Assembly: GCA_003956705.1 (NCBI GenBank)
Contig: QZCP01000147.1
Coordinates: forward strand, 1 to 64,000
DNA length: 64,000 nt
Reading direction: 5' to 3'
From: Brevipalpus yothersi
Taxonomy: Eukaryota; Arthropoda; Arachnida; Trombidiformes; Tenuipalpidae
Numbering within the stretch: the first letter of the stretch is position 1; each line of letters starts with the position of its first letter. Made by a program: the position numbers and the translations under genes. The notes beneath the pieces are model-generated. The model was not told the DNA's origin. It ran no database searches and was given only the letters and a program-made list of their open reading frames with translations. Shown here one piece after another: positions 47,661 to 60,130 of this stretch.

Positions 47661-48908
47661 AGCAGACCCTAGTAGTCACCAAACATGAGTTTATCTGAGC
47701 TGAGAGATCATCTAAGCTTGATACTGACCAACACGTGGAAGATCAAGCTGTGATCAAAATCATTTTGTGATCAATTTAAGCGCTGCTTGATTTCTGTTTT
47801 GCTGGCACATGTTAGATTGGGTTTTTCTACACGAATTAATTCGATCGGTTTCATAGTCGGAACAATAAACTTAATGTTATATCATGGATGATTTCTCAAT
47901 CGCAATTGACCCTGGTCACAGAATCTAAATCATTTCCAATGAATGTACAAAATATGTAGAATGAAGTGGCCTAAACCGTTTCCACCTGCATAAAGTACCC
48001 TCTTCCAATTGATTGTTCTCTTAAGACCGAGTGATTGATATGGCAATATGGATTAACTTTGTATCTCTGGTAGGAGTTCTATGAAACATCTCTCAATGAG
48101 TCTCTTCAAATTCCAAGCTTCAGGATGGGATTTGACAGACATTGGCTGATAACTTGAGACTTGAGCTGTGGTTTAGAAGCCTCTAGGTGATGGGTCGATG
48201 GACATTACAAATCTTTAGCAATTTCCACCAAATGAAGTTTCGTTCGGACAGTTGAGAGTTCCACCCTGAATTGTTATCACACCTCCCCAAAATTGAAGGA
48301 AGAATCTAAGTTTTGTTGTATTTGAACTAACCCTTCGATGTTTCTTCTTGTATTCTATCTCTGACAGTGTAAAATTTTCCAGCAGGTTCAAAATTTGAAA
48401 GTTGATGGATTTAATGACATATGATCGAGGATATTGTCAATCAGAGCTGTGATTTCTATCTGCTATCAACTTTATTATCTGCACAGAGAGATGAGAAAAT
48501 TGGACCTAAAGCTGCTGAAGTATCTCCGTGCAGATTAAAATGAATAAACCAAAACAATCAAAAGCTGACAACCTCCTATATGTTCAAGCTTGTTGACTCA
48601 ACTTTATCGTGGCAAAACATCGAACATCAGAACAATGAGTTCATGATGGTTTCTTCGTCAGAAATATTCAATACTAATCCATGAATCAAATCACTCCACC
48701 GAGAAGCAAAGAGTTCGAACGAAATTGGGAGATTCTGGTTGGAGAAAGATCAGATAAAACCAGGAGTTCTCCAGCAATCATGATTGGTTCACAATTTTCG
48801 AGTCTAACTGATGATAAAGAGCACTAGATTTGATCTAAATCGGCAAAGACAAGTATATTCAACTGATTCAATCTATGTTACAGAGCTTTTTGAGTCAGCA
48901 CTTATCAA
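47661..48908. other. Spacer between G and H
   Basis: 47,820-48,280 matches the array spacer seen after A and D (gtgttatatcatgg, ttgagacttgagctgtgg). 48,286-48,640 looks unique and I see nothing in it. 48,640-48,908 is the 3' flank of copy H, copied at 43,650. Confidence 0.65.
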
Positions 48909-51451
48909 TTATTCATCTTCAGAGGAAGTGTTTGAGTCTGATACATCGATGGACTGCAGTTTGAGTATCAATTCATGAACTTCTTCTAGATCTTTTAAAG
49001 CATTGATTATAACCCATTCTGAAAGAAAATTAATTACGAGTCCCCGATTGAGAGTTTTCCTTTGCTTGAGTTCAAAAGCGACTGTAAAAATCTCGGGGGT
49101 TACTTTTTTACACTTATCAACATCGAGGAATTCAAGATTCGAGCTGACTGCTAGAAATCTTTTCAAGCCATCATTGGTCACTTCACTTCCTCCAATTGAT
49201 AGATGTTTGAGGAGCTTGAGACGAGAAAGAGAATCAAGGCTTTGGTTCGAAATCTGAAAGTGGTAATTAGAGAATGATCATTTGAGGAAAATGAGGCAGA
49301 GATTTTGACAACCTTAGAGTATGAAATGTCAAGACATTCTAGGTTCTTGCAGAAGTCCGGGATTCTGGACACTCCGATATCAGTCAAATCGCTATCATTG
49401 AGATAAAGATCCTTGAGTTCCTTGTGGGATCCAATGAAATTGATGAAGTCCCTATCATTGATATAGTTATATGGATAGATATAGAGCATCTGGAGATTCT
49501 CCATCTTTGGGAGGGCTCCAAAAGTTCTAGAGAAAAACCCTGAGAAGAACCTTTTAGATTAAATGTGATGTGTCTGTGAAAACCCACCTACAACTGCGTT
49601 GGAGTCGAATTCGAGTTCAATGGCATGTAAGTTTGGAAAAGATCTCCAGACAACTGAGAGTGCATTCCGTGATATCGATCCAATTCTCAGATCCTTGAGA
49701 GATGATCCACAGTTCTCAGCAAGGCGAGTTATACTTTCACCAATTATCTGAAAAAGAATTGATTTAGATGATTAGTGAATTGAGGTAGAAATTTTTTTAC
49801 TCACCTTTTTTAATTCAATACCTATTACTTCCAGGCCAGGAGACAAGTGATCGAAACATTCTCCAGTAATGTATTTCTGATTGCGTAGATCCAAATGCTT
49901 CAAGTTTCGGGCTTTTTTGAGGTATTCACTGAGATCTTTATCTCTTATGTTGCGACATCGAGAAAGATCCAAGACCTAAAATTTTTCAAAGAGCATTCTT
50001 TGAAGCGATGAGAAAAAAAGTGATCGAGGATTACCTTCAACTCTGAAAAGAGGTCAGCAAAATTTCTGAGTGACATTATGTATCCGGATAGGTATAAATC
50101 CTCAATTTTTGGGCAACATTGACCTAAAATGAGGGAAGAACATCATAATTCTGATCTAATTACAGGTATATCGAGTCTCATGTGAGCAAAGCTGATTCAC
50201 AACTTCAATCCATCGATTTGGAATATGCGATTGCAACAATGAAAAGACAATACTCAAACGATGAACAATGATTTGAGGGACTAACCAATAATCTCCATTG
50301 TTAATTCATCGATGGTCGAAGCTGATATATCGTAGCTCAAATGTTTAAGCTTTGGATATTTTTTCAAAGTTGCGAATACGTATTCGTTGAGATCTATAAA
50401 TAGATAGGAATTGATTGAGGTTTCACGTTTGATCTTCTGTAATTCAAGTTCATTCTTGTATGTGATCAAATCACATAGAATCTGGTTCAATTACAACTTA
50501 CCAGTGTTTCGTTCGAGAGGGCCAAGTAAGCTAATAGAGAGCTTGAATCTTTCAATATCTTGAATGATAGTATTCCATTTCTTGCAAACTATGAGAGAAA
50601 AAATTTTAGAGTTTCTAATCGATGTGAACCATTCCGAGTGCTCACCCAATCTACAGGAAGCCCAATCAGCTGGATTCTTCAAATTGTCAAAAACGATTCG
50701 GAAAATTTCATCAGGTAGGTTGTTAATTTGAACAAAATCGGACTCTCGATCTTCATTTAGAGGCGCTTCTGTGACTCCATTGAAAATCAGTTTTGATGTA
50801 AAATCATGACATTTTTCCATTTGTTCAAATCCACTCTTATTACGAGCTTGTATGAAATTGTGAACTCTTGATCTTAAAGATTCTCGGGCTGGGTAAATTC
50901 TCAGTATCCTATGAAGATGATTGTAAAAACAGTTTTCCACTTATATGTTGCAATTTACCGTTCCATTGGTTCTTCACATAAATTTCGGGCGAATTTCCGA
51001 CCAACAGTTAACTGTTTCTCTGAGGCGTTCAAGGCCTTTTGAGCATCACTTGAGTGCTCGAAAGTCACGAAGCCATACCTGTTGAGGAATCATAATAAGA
51101 GCCACTCATCGAGACGTAATCAAGTGAGAAAGAAAGTCATGAAACAGTTACTAATTTATACCCTTTTGAAAGCTTGTTTCCATATTCTTTGACAACATCG
51201 AAGTGGCTCACTGGTCCGAAATTTTCCTCAAAGAATCTTTGTAAGCCAGAAGTGAAGTTCTCCATGCATTTATCCACGTATTCTCTTGGGCTTGAATAAT
51301 AATAATATGGATCGGACTTAATTCGGTCACGGCATTTCGAACATGTGCCAAGATCCTCAACAAGCACTTCTTTGAATTCATTTTGAGAAGAAGGTACGAG
51401 TGATGGTGAAGATGTCTTGAAATCATCTATGGTGAACATTTCTGACTCCAT
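48909..51451 (-). CDS. Copy H: intact RRM-F-box-LRR protein, ten exons
   Basis: Same exon plan as G and open throughout. Exon 1 starts MESEMFTIDDF and carries RNP2 as LLVEDL-like VLVEDLGTCSKCRDRI, then LQRFFEENFGPVSHFDVVKEYG. RNP1 is KGYGFVTFEHSSDAQKAL across the phase-2 intron, with the correct four-A run that is five in copy B. The F-box is LPDEIFRIVFDNLKNPADWASCRL. LRRs include VLDLSRCRNIRDKDLSEYLK, LTDIGVSRIPDFCKNLECLD and VTNDGLKRFLAVSSNLEFLD, with an acidic end (SNTSSEDE). A tandem paralogue of G, about 1.8 kb upstream of it on the same strand. An ATG a few codons in (51,439) is an alternative start. Confidence 0.87.
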
Positions 51452-52010
51452 TTGCTAATTTCTGTTTCAATTATTAGTACCATTCATCAATTAAACGAAG
51501 AGAAATCAACAATTATCGTGTGTAATAATAGAATCAAAGTAAGCCACTGTTGAGACATTGGAAGACAATATTGTTTCAAAACAATAGCAGCTTTGATTCA
51601 GAGCGCGCAATAATCGAAAGTTTACGAGATCATCTGATCCTTGACACCAGAAGTTTTCATCTTGAGTTTGTTGGTGGCTTTTAAATAGGTTCTTTTATTT
51701 GCAGACACTTTGATGGTCTTGATTTTGGATGCAACCGCAATCAAAGAAGGTTAGTAAATTTTTTTTTGGTTCTACGAGCATCATCAAACCTCCTATCCTC
51801 TCTTGATAATCTTTTCATTCGTAATTTTCAGATGGAAGGCTTGTTTCATCGAAATAATTTGATATGAATCCTATTTGAGTGATATCCTATGTATTCCTCA
51901 TCGACTTGACCGATACATGATCCTTACAGGGATGTTTTCGAGTGGATGATTTGGAAATCCGTTCCTTCTGCGTTTGAGAGTGGCTAGCAGAATCTTAATT
52001 TTCACATTTT
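51452..52010 (-). promoter_or_regulatory. Upstream region of copy H with the conserved motif
   Basis: Collinear with the upstream regions of B and G. The motif GAGCGCGCAATAATCGAAAG is at 51,601-51,620, about 150 bases before the start codon. Similarity ends near 51,990, where an LRR relic starts. Confidence 0.65.
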
Positions 52011-52640
52011 CACAGTTATTGACACCCAGGGAATGAAGATGGGGACATTTTAGAATTTACATCAGACCACTCCAGTCTGTGCGATAACCACTTGGGTAGC
52101 TCGATACAAGAGAGGGGATCAAAGCTCTGATTGGATATTTAGGAGCAGAAGTCAGAGATTGATCGTCTAGTTAGAATGGAATAGAACTCTCATCTACCTT
52201 GGATTGTGAAATATCAAGAAGTTCCCAATTCTTGCATAAATTCATTACTTTAGAAACTCCAACATTGGTGGCATAGCGAATATTAGGGAATCGTAGATTT
52301 CTGAGTTACTTGAACTATCTGATGAAATCGATTAAGCCCTCATTCTTAATACGATTACGTGGGTGGATATCGAGGCGCTGAAGATTCTCAAACTCTGATA
52401 AGTTTCCAGGAACTCTAGAAAGATCAACAGATCACCAGTTTCAGATTGAACCTAATATGTGAAAAAGTTTTCACCTGCATCATTTCCTTGAAGTTCGAGA
52501 CTGTTCAAGTTTGGAAAAGATTTTCATACCATTGAGAGTGTCCTCCATGATATCGATCCAACTTTGAATGCTTTCTGAGAGAATTTGCAGTTCTGAGTGA
52601 GTCCAATTATGCTTTCATACATAATCAGATAATGAATTGA
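52010..52640 (-). pseudogene. LRR relic of a copy-I-like gene
   Basis: Minus-strand fragments of three LRR exons are recognisable (FENLQRLDIHPRN, VGVSKVMNLCKN, LDISQSKV) with several stops and no RRM or F-box. The 52,437-52,475 segment recurs at 28,117 just before copy C, marking a recombination point. Confidence 0.65.
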
Positions 52641-53162
52641 TCATGTTAATCAGTAAACGAGTTAAAAACTTTCTTATTCGATCAGAAGTCATAATTGATA
52701 GGTAAGATTATCTGATGCTCTACGTTAGGCTAGAAACTTGGTGATAAGCTAGAGCGAAGAATTGATCTGCCAATGAATTTGGGCTTTTAAGCGAGAAGAA
52801 ATGAGTTCAAAGCCAAATTCTATTCTCTGACGTTCTATGAGAATTCACTCAATAAAACATATCTAAAGCGATTATTCATTCCATTTTTATCAATCTTGAG
52901 TCAAAATCCTTGAGAAGTTGAAAAGTGTCTCGAGAAAAAGATATCGATCACAGAAAAGAATGAGAAGATTCACGAGGCTCTGGAAAATCTTAAAGGAACA
53001 GTTAGAAGAATCAATAGCTCGAAAATTTTTTTTCTCTTCAATGAGCTCCTCTCGCTAGCTCATACCTCAATGATAATGGTGAATTCCATTCAAACCATCA
53101 GGGATAAGTAGATTTATTTGATTCAATGAACATTACAAAGCCAAAAAGCGAGCTCAATCCAA
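52641..53162. other. Spacer between the LRR relic and copy I
   Basis: No gene or clear repeat seen; AT-rich with purine runs (gagcgaag, tcgagaaaaag). Confidence 0.5.
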
Positions 53163-55602
53163 TTATTCATCATCATATTCGTGATCTTCGGAAGAGAAGT
53201 CTGTTAGAAAGCGAGGATCCACTCTAAGTGCTATATCATAGATATCTTGAGGATCTCTTAAGGAGTTGATCAATACTTCTTCTCGACAATAACAAACTGT
53301 GAGTTGATGATTTAGAAATCCAGTTTGCCTGAGTTCGAGAACGGCTAGCAAAGTGTCGGTTGTTATCTGTTGACACCAACTGACATCCAGAGAACCAAGG
53401 CTGGGACAAACTTTTAGAAATTTTTTAAGGCCATCGTCAGTCACTTCAGTCTCTGCGAGAGATAGATTTTCAAGATGACAGAGAAAGTCGAGGCTTCGGT
53501 CCGAAATTTGAAATCATAGATAAGAAAGTCATCATTTATTGGGGATAAGAATATGTTTTTCTCAACCTTAGAGCCTGAAATATCAAGGCGTTTTAAGTTT
53601 ATGCAGAAATCCGGTATTCTGGAAACTCCAGCATCAGTCAAATAGCACCAACCAGCAAAACTTATGTCTCTGAGCTTCTTGCATGGTCTGATGAAACTGA
53701 TGAAATCTTGATCACTGATCGGATTATATGGGTAGATACAAAGATTCTCAAACCTTGGTGTGGTTCCAAAAACTACAGCAAGAGTGGTTGAAAAAGACGT
53801 CTTTGATTGCACTCCTGATCTGAAGTTTCTCGACTTTTGGATATCTTGCAGTTCAAGAGTTTCTAAGTTTGGAAAGAATTCCCATATAACTAAGAGTGAC
53901 TTCAATAATATCGGTCCAATTTTGAGTGTTATCAGAGAATATTTACACTTTCGTGCGAGTTTTTTTATACTTCCATCCATAATCTAGACACAAATTGATC
54001 AGGCAATCAGACAGAATTAATGTGAGAGTTACCTTATTAACATTATCACACTGCCTGATGTCAAGTCCTTCCAATTCGGATAAATTATGGAAGCATTTGC
54101 CAGTTATATCTCGTCCATGAACCTTCAAATCGTTCAAATCACAAGCAATTTTGAGAATTACACAGAGCTCTCTCAGGTAAGCAATTCGGAGTTCAGAACC
54201 TGAAAATGAATTATAATCAAAAACAAGGGAGAACGACTGGAAATTACCTTCAATCGCGGAAAGTGTTCAACAAAGTTTTTGAGAAAAATTGTGTTCCCAG
54301 AACTAGCGTGCAATTTCTCAATCATCGGACAGCATTGACCTACGATGAATAGATGGATTTTGATCTAGCTACGCTCAAAATGATCAATATTGAAGGGAAC
54401 ATACGGACAATCTCCACAGTTAATTCATCCAGGATGAAATTGAATGAGTGGAGGTTCAATTCAATCAGCTTTGGGAATTTTTTCAAGATTGCGAATACGT
54501 ATTCATTGAAATCTAAAAACAAGTGAAAATTGATGAGTAATTTGTTCAGATTTCTCATTCAGCAAGAACTTTCTGTTGTTTTTGGGATTAAGTATCAAAT
54601 CAGATTGAACTGTTGACAATCAAAATTTACCAGTATGAGGTTCTTCAGAGCCCCATAAAGAAATACTACGGTAGGACTATTGTATATCTTGGATAATAGT
54701 ATTCCATTCCCTGCATAATTCAAGCAAAATTTGCAAATTTTCATAGCAACAACTAGCATCTCGTAGTCTTACCTAATCGACAGGAAGCCCAATCAGTTTC
54801 AGATCCGAAAGCATTGAAATTTTTCAAATGGGAATCGACATGGCCACTAGGTGTACAATTCAAGCATTCGAAAATGATCCAAAAAATCTCATCAGGTAGG
54901 TTATGGATCCCAAAGGAGTCATGGTCTCGCTTTTCAGGGGGTGGCTTTCCTTTCATTTCCCTTGAGCCTCTCTTGACTCGTCCAGCAATCAATTTCGATA
55001 TAAAATTGTATTTTTCAAATCGTTCTATTTCACTTCCCTTACGGGCTCGTACGAAATCAAGAACTTTCAATCTCAATGATGCTCGCGCAGCAGAGATCTT
55101 GAATGTTCTAAGAGAAAGATAGTTTTAAAACTTTATAAAATACTGGAAATTCTACCTTTTTTGGGGTTCATCCTATATATCTCTACAAAATTCTTCATCA
55201 ACTGTTCCTCTGGTGCATTCAAAGCTTTCTGTAGGTCACTTGAGTATTTGAAAGTTACATATCTGTTGACAAAACATGAATGGGGAGTTGCTTCAAGGAA
55301 AAATCAAATGAAAAATGGATAGAATGCTCTCTTAAATAATTATCAAGACATACCCTGGCGAAAAACTATTCCTATTGTATTTAACAACATTGAAGTGGCT
55401 AACTTGGATAAAATTCTGATCGAAGAATTCACGTGAAGAGACTGTGTAGTCGTCCATCCTTGAATACTGATCAAATGAAATTTGGAAAAAAATTTTGAGG
55501 CTGGCGATAAGAACTTACACGATTTCCAAGATTCTCCACGAGTAACACAGATTGAGGAGTCGCGAGAGATGACGATATCTCCAGGTCACTGATGGAGCAC
55601 AT
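53163..55602 (-). CDS. Copy I: RRM-F-box-LRR protein, splice uncertain in the RRM
   Basis: Start MCSISDLEISSS at 55,602; exon 1 ends LLVENLGNR (RNP2) at a phase-0 gtaagt, as in copy D. The next exon reads SREFFDQNFIQVSHFNVVKYN, then RNP1 is shortened to PGYVTF, lacking the same two residues as copy A. The F-box is LPDEIFWIIFECLNCTPSGH. LRRs include ITGKCFHNLSELEGLDI, LTDAGVSRIPDFCINLKRLD and VTDDGLKKFLKVCPSLGSLD, ending in the acidic SSEDHEYDDE. The donor after the RNP1 exon (gtagaa) leaves phase 1, whereas the following exon needs phase 2; so either a different splice is used or the gene is frameshifted. No CxxC insert. Confidence 0.7.
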
Positions 55603-57262
55603 TGTTATCCCAATTTCGATATCCACTCACTTGCTAGATGAGTTCAGAAATCTAATTGTTCTCGATTAGTCTGATTTCCTCACTAGCAAAATAAAATTTG
55701 TCAATATTCATTCGATAGCTGAATGACTTGAACAACACTTTGTAATAGGAATGTCATTCAAGTGTAACAAGCTTTGATGATCTAATAATAAGGGCATCAG
55801 GTGATTTAGAGAGTGAGTAGTGATGTGCTCACTGTTTGGTGAATTGGGAAATGAGTATCTCTGTTTCAAATCGCGCAACGATCAAAAAACTTATCCATCA
55901 AGTTGATGAGCTGGATCTGAGCCTTATGTGATAATTGAATAGTGTAAAGTGTAAACTATGTGTTAAATAATTGTGGATTAATTATGGATTAATTGTGGAT
56001 CGATTGTAAAATGACTGGAAGATTGTCAGAGGTTGACTGAGAAATTGTCATTAAATCAGTCGATAGGTCTGCAAATCAGATTCAAAAATGAATAAGAAGA
56101 AGAGTGAATACACACATCTCAATGCAAATTGGTCTCCTAAACTGTAGGAAAAAATAGAATTCGTGTAACAACAGCAATCGACAGAATGATTGAAGGTCAT
56201 TGGGTGATAGGACTAAATGAAGGGAATTTAAAAGACAAGGAGGAGTTAATATTAACCAGAAATATTACAATCGTTACCAGAGTGGATAATAACTGTGCAA
56301 TAGTTACCTTCAGGTGATAGGTGATTGAAAAATGTGCTTCATCGATCTCATTTTTCTTTCTTGCCCTAAAAAGCAATATCAGTAAAATAATTTCTATGCC
56401 AAATTTGTAGGTAAGAGAAGAGGAAATCTATTCGAATTTTTTGCTTCTCAGCTGCCGAGTCACTTTTCTTCAGGGTGATAGAATTGTTCACATCATGAAA
56501 ATTGTTAGATTCAATCAGTCAGTAGAAGCTATTAACAGGAATGAAAACATGTCCAAAAGTCTGAACGAATAACCGGTCTTATCTACAAAAGACCCCATCA
56601 TTAAACCAAATACTCTACCAATTGATCATTCTATTTTCCTTGATGGATATTCTTTGAGAATTTTTCTATTCTCACTCCAATCACCTGCAGAGTGACTGAT
56701 GAAACTAGTTATAGCCAAATATACTATTATTCCATGAATCTTAATGACTTTTTTCTGAGTAACCAATCCAACTCAGGGTGAAAAAATAGACATTAGCTTG
56801 AGTTCCTCTGACATTCGAGTATCATTTACTAGGCTCTCGAATATTTTTTCGAGAGAGCTGACAGGATCAAAAACAATTTTGTAATATTTTTCCACAGAAG
56901 ATACTAACAAAACAGAATGAGGATACAAAGAATTAGTAGGTTTGTCAGAATTAAGGTAAGGCAAATCTGAATTGATGTGTTAGGGAATCCAACCTCTTCT
57001 TGTTAGCTTACGAGTAATTCTCGTTTCAGAATGAGAACGGACATGAATTCGGTCAGATTTATATGATTTGAGCAGATCAGTTGATTAATTAGACATGGAA
57101 AGGCAAATCAAATAATTTTTATGCACAACTATTCATTTCTATCGGCTCTTTCACATCCAGAACAGGTTTCCATTCCAACTTTGATATATTTGCCATCAGT
57201 GGGAAAATGTTCAATTCAGAGAGATATTATCCAACGTCTAGTTCGTAATATGTATCATCCGA
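55603..57262. other. Spacer with a tRNA-like fragment and an unassigned open frame
   Basis: The array motif variant TCGCGCAACGATCAAA lies at 55,871, about 270 bases upstream of copy I. A 63-codon minus-strand frame (56,773-56,964) has no family I recognise. Short repeats (ttaattgtggat) occur near 55,975. Nothing else seen. Confidence 0.5.
56565..56640 (-). other. tRNA-like fragment (tRNA pseudogene or SINE head)
   Basis: On the minus strand TGATCAATTGGTAGAG fits an A box/D-arm, and about 45 bases on CGTTCAGAC loosely fits a B box/T-arm. The anticodon stem does not pair well, so this is not a functional tRNA as read. Confidence 0.3.
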
Positions 57263-58440
57263 TCAATGATCTAATCGAAGCGTAGTTCGTATGTATCTTG
57301 TCAGCTTTTTATCCTTTATCGATACCTTCCCACAATCATGATGGATAGAAAGTTGAAGATTGAGGAGTCCAGCTTTTTTGAGATCAAAAGCGGTGAGAAA
57401 GGTCTCGACTGTCACTTTATTACACCCACGAACATTCAGAAAACGAAGGTTCCGACAACTTGTAAGGATTTCTCTCACGCCATCATCTGTTACATCAGTG
57501 TGTTTGAGCGATAGACTCTCGAGAATCTGGAGATGAGAAAGAGAGTCCAGGCTTCGATCCGAAATCTAAAATAAAAAATTAGAAATTAGTAATTGAAGAA
57601 CAGTCATTCACAGGAAATCAATTATAAGTCTCATTCCAACCTCGGAATGTGAAATATCGAGATATCTTAGATCCTTGCAGAAATAAGGTATTCTAGAAAC
57701 ACTCGTGTCAGTTAAACTTCCAGGGCCACGACCACGACCACGAATACGGAGACTCTTGAGATTTTTGCATGATCCAATGAGATTGATGAAGTCCATCTCG
57801 TTGGATACTCCAAAGATGAGACTCTCGAGCTTCTCGAAGTTTGGTTCAATCTTCGAAACCTCGGGAAAAACATCTGAAAGAAAATCAAATATCATTTCAG
57901 CACACCATACAGGTAGGGATTTTACCTCCATACTTAAACGAGAGTTCAAGAAAATGTAACTCTGAAAAGAATTTACTGGCAACAAAGAATGCATTCTTAG
58001 ATATTGGACCAATCTTCAGTACTTTGAGAGAGGGAGATTTGCAGCTATGAGCAAAATTGATCAAACTTTCATCGGTTATCTGAAGAAAAATTTGAATTTA
58101 AATTTCCATAAATTAATCAAGAAAAACGTTACTATTTACATTCGGACACTCCAAGATGTCCAGGGACTTCAGCTTGGACAAGTGGCGAAAGCATTCTCCA
58201 GTAATGTGTTTCAGCCCACATATGTTCAAATCCTCCAAGTTTTGAGCGATTTCCAGAAATTCGCCTAGATCCTCTTCCCTCAAGTTGTTATAGCCAGAAA
58301 GATTCACGGTCTAGGGAATTTTCGGAAAAAACTCTGAGAAACAACAACAAAGAAGCCAGATTGCAAAGTACCTTCAGGCTTGGACAGAGCTCAGCAAGAT
58401 CTTTGAGAGACGTTACATAAGTTGTGTGGANTTTTTGACG
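57263..58440 (-). pseudogene. Copy J: LRR-only, 5'-truncated family member
   Basis: LRR exons are intact-looking: LREEDLGEFLEIAQNLEDLNI, ITGECFRHLSKLKSLDI, MDFINLIGSCKNLKSLRI with an Arg/Gly insert (RGRGRGPG), SRIPYFCKDLRYLDI and VTDDGVREILTSCRNLRFLN, stop at 57,263. No RRM or F-box exon lies upstream, and the 5' end falls at an unresolved base (n at 58,431). The last exon is shorter at its end than in G or H. It may be an LRR-only gene, but loss of the 5' half is simpler. Confidence 0.65.
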
Positions 58441-59040
58441 GCGCCATATTCGAAAGTTGACGGGTTGAAAATATTCTTTGAGAATAGAATTCTCTTTGAT
58501 TCGATGCCTCAAGGGAGAGTAGAATTTCGATGCTTAGTTGCTACAATTTTAGTTGGCTTTTGAATTATAATTCAAGGTCAATATTCACATCAAAAATTAA
58601 CTGTCTATCATATTTTTCATGAGACGATGATGAATTCTAGACAATCACAACTAAAGAGGCAAAGCTTTGAATGCCCATCGATTGAGTGTGAATTAAATCA
58701 TAGGTTTTTGGGCTTAGCGAAACAATAATCACGTCAAGCTGGTATTATAACATTTTTTTCCAATTTTAGGTTATTTTTCCAACTATGAATGATGTTGAGA
58801 TTGGAATTAACATTCAACGAGTAATGAAAAATATGCAAGCAAATTCTAACGAAGATATTTGAAATAAAAGAGAAATTCTTTCAAAGCACAAAAGTATCAA
58901 AAACTGAATTTGGCAGCGTAGATCCGATAAAAGATAAAGATTTCAAGAAAATGATGCCCTTCTCTATGAATCCTTAAAATACTAATTAATTGTGACAATA
59001 ACGAGACTAGGGATAGCGTGAGCTTATCAGGTGGAACTAA
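58441..59040. other. Spacer left of relic K
   Basis: 58,520-58,840 shows nothing recognisable. From about 58,850 the DNA matches 42,770-42,960, the 3' flank of copy F. Confidence 0.55.
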
Positions 59041-59272
59041 ATAGAGACATCAGGTTGTTGCTTTGAGACTCTGATTTGATATTTTCATCAGAGCCACAAC
59101 GAAGAGCATACAATCGCTCCAAATCATGTATATCGTTCAAGCCTCTCAAGGCATTAATTTTTCAATCGTCCCACAGTATTCAATGACAAGTCGAGGGTTG
59201 AGAAGCTTTTTACAGTTCAGGCATAAGACTGTGAAAAAAGTTTGGGGGGTCACCAATTTACAATTATCATCT
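59041..59272 (-). pseudogene. Copy K: last-exon LRR relic, duplicate of F
   Basis: Matches the last exon of copy F (42,966-43,200) with a one-base deletion near 59,165 that shifts the frame. Similarity stops at 59,272, where the 20,540-type spacer begins. Confidence 0.75.
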
Positions 59273-59289
59273 GAAAAGCAGAAATGAAG

Positions 59290-60130
59290 TTATCAAACAG
59301 ACCCGTTCCATCTGTCTCGAAGTAACATCGAGAGAGGCGAATATATTTTTCTGATGTGAGTTCCATAAATCTTCTGTCGATGAGTCCTTTCAATTTCGAA
59401 TCTATGCATAGATTTTAAAAACAGATTTGAAGAGAGATTTGACTCACTTTGGCTGATACAATGTATACATGTACATATTTTACATGTATATATGTATATG
59501 TATCTCATAGGCCCCAATGCGGGCATTGTAGTATCTTTTCATGGCATATGTTCTTATACTTTCCCAGCAATATTTAATCATGAGTTGAGGATTGAGAAGC
59601 TCTACACTTGAGAACGAAGACTGTTAAGATAGCCTGAGGCTAATTAGAATGACATCAAAAAACGTTGAGGAAACTCAATTTCGAACATCCCACATCTTGC
59701 AAGTAGAACTTACCTGGTTTCGTCATTCTCAATTCTTTGAGATTTAGAGTGTTTAAAAAATTCGTGGTTTAATCAGTTAGTTGTTTGTTGAATCACATAG
59801 CTCCCCAACGAAGAGGAATTGCCAACAACTTTCCTTCCTAACAATAATGTATCATCGTCATAGTGCTCTTTTATCTGCCAGTACCTTCCTTGGAAATTCA
59901 TACGAAGCAACGAAATTCTGGGGGCAACTTCTCTCCATTTTTTAGGTGACTCAAATCTTTGAAAGAGGAGAATAATTTTCACAGTAACATACTCCACTGG
60001 TGTAGTGTCTTTATCAAAGAGTAGCTACTTTTTGTATTCAGCTGATCAACTTGCTCATATGAGCAAGTTTTTAGACAATGGCGCAATCTGGAGCAGAGCT
60101 ACTAATTCTATTGTAATTGTAGGCTGGTGT
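59290..60130. repeat. Array spacer block, partner of 20,540-21,640
   Basis: Includes a TA/TACATG-rich stretch (59,455-59,500), the LRR relic at 59,577-59,760 and the gacaatggcgcaatctggag segment at 60,077. This is the right-hand edge of the array-type DNA. Confidence 0.7.

Noticed and set aside
57705..57959. Arg/Pro-rich plus-strand frame
   Set aside because: Antisense of copy J LRR exons, including its Arg/Gly insert.
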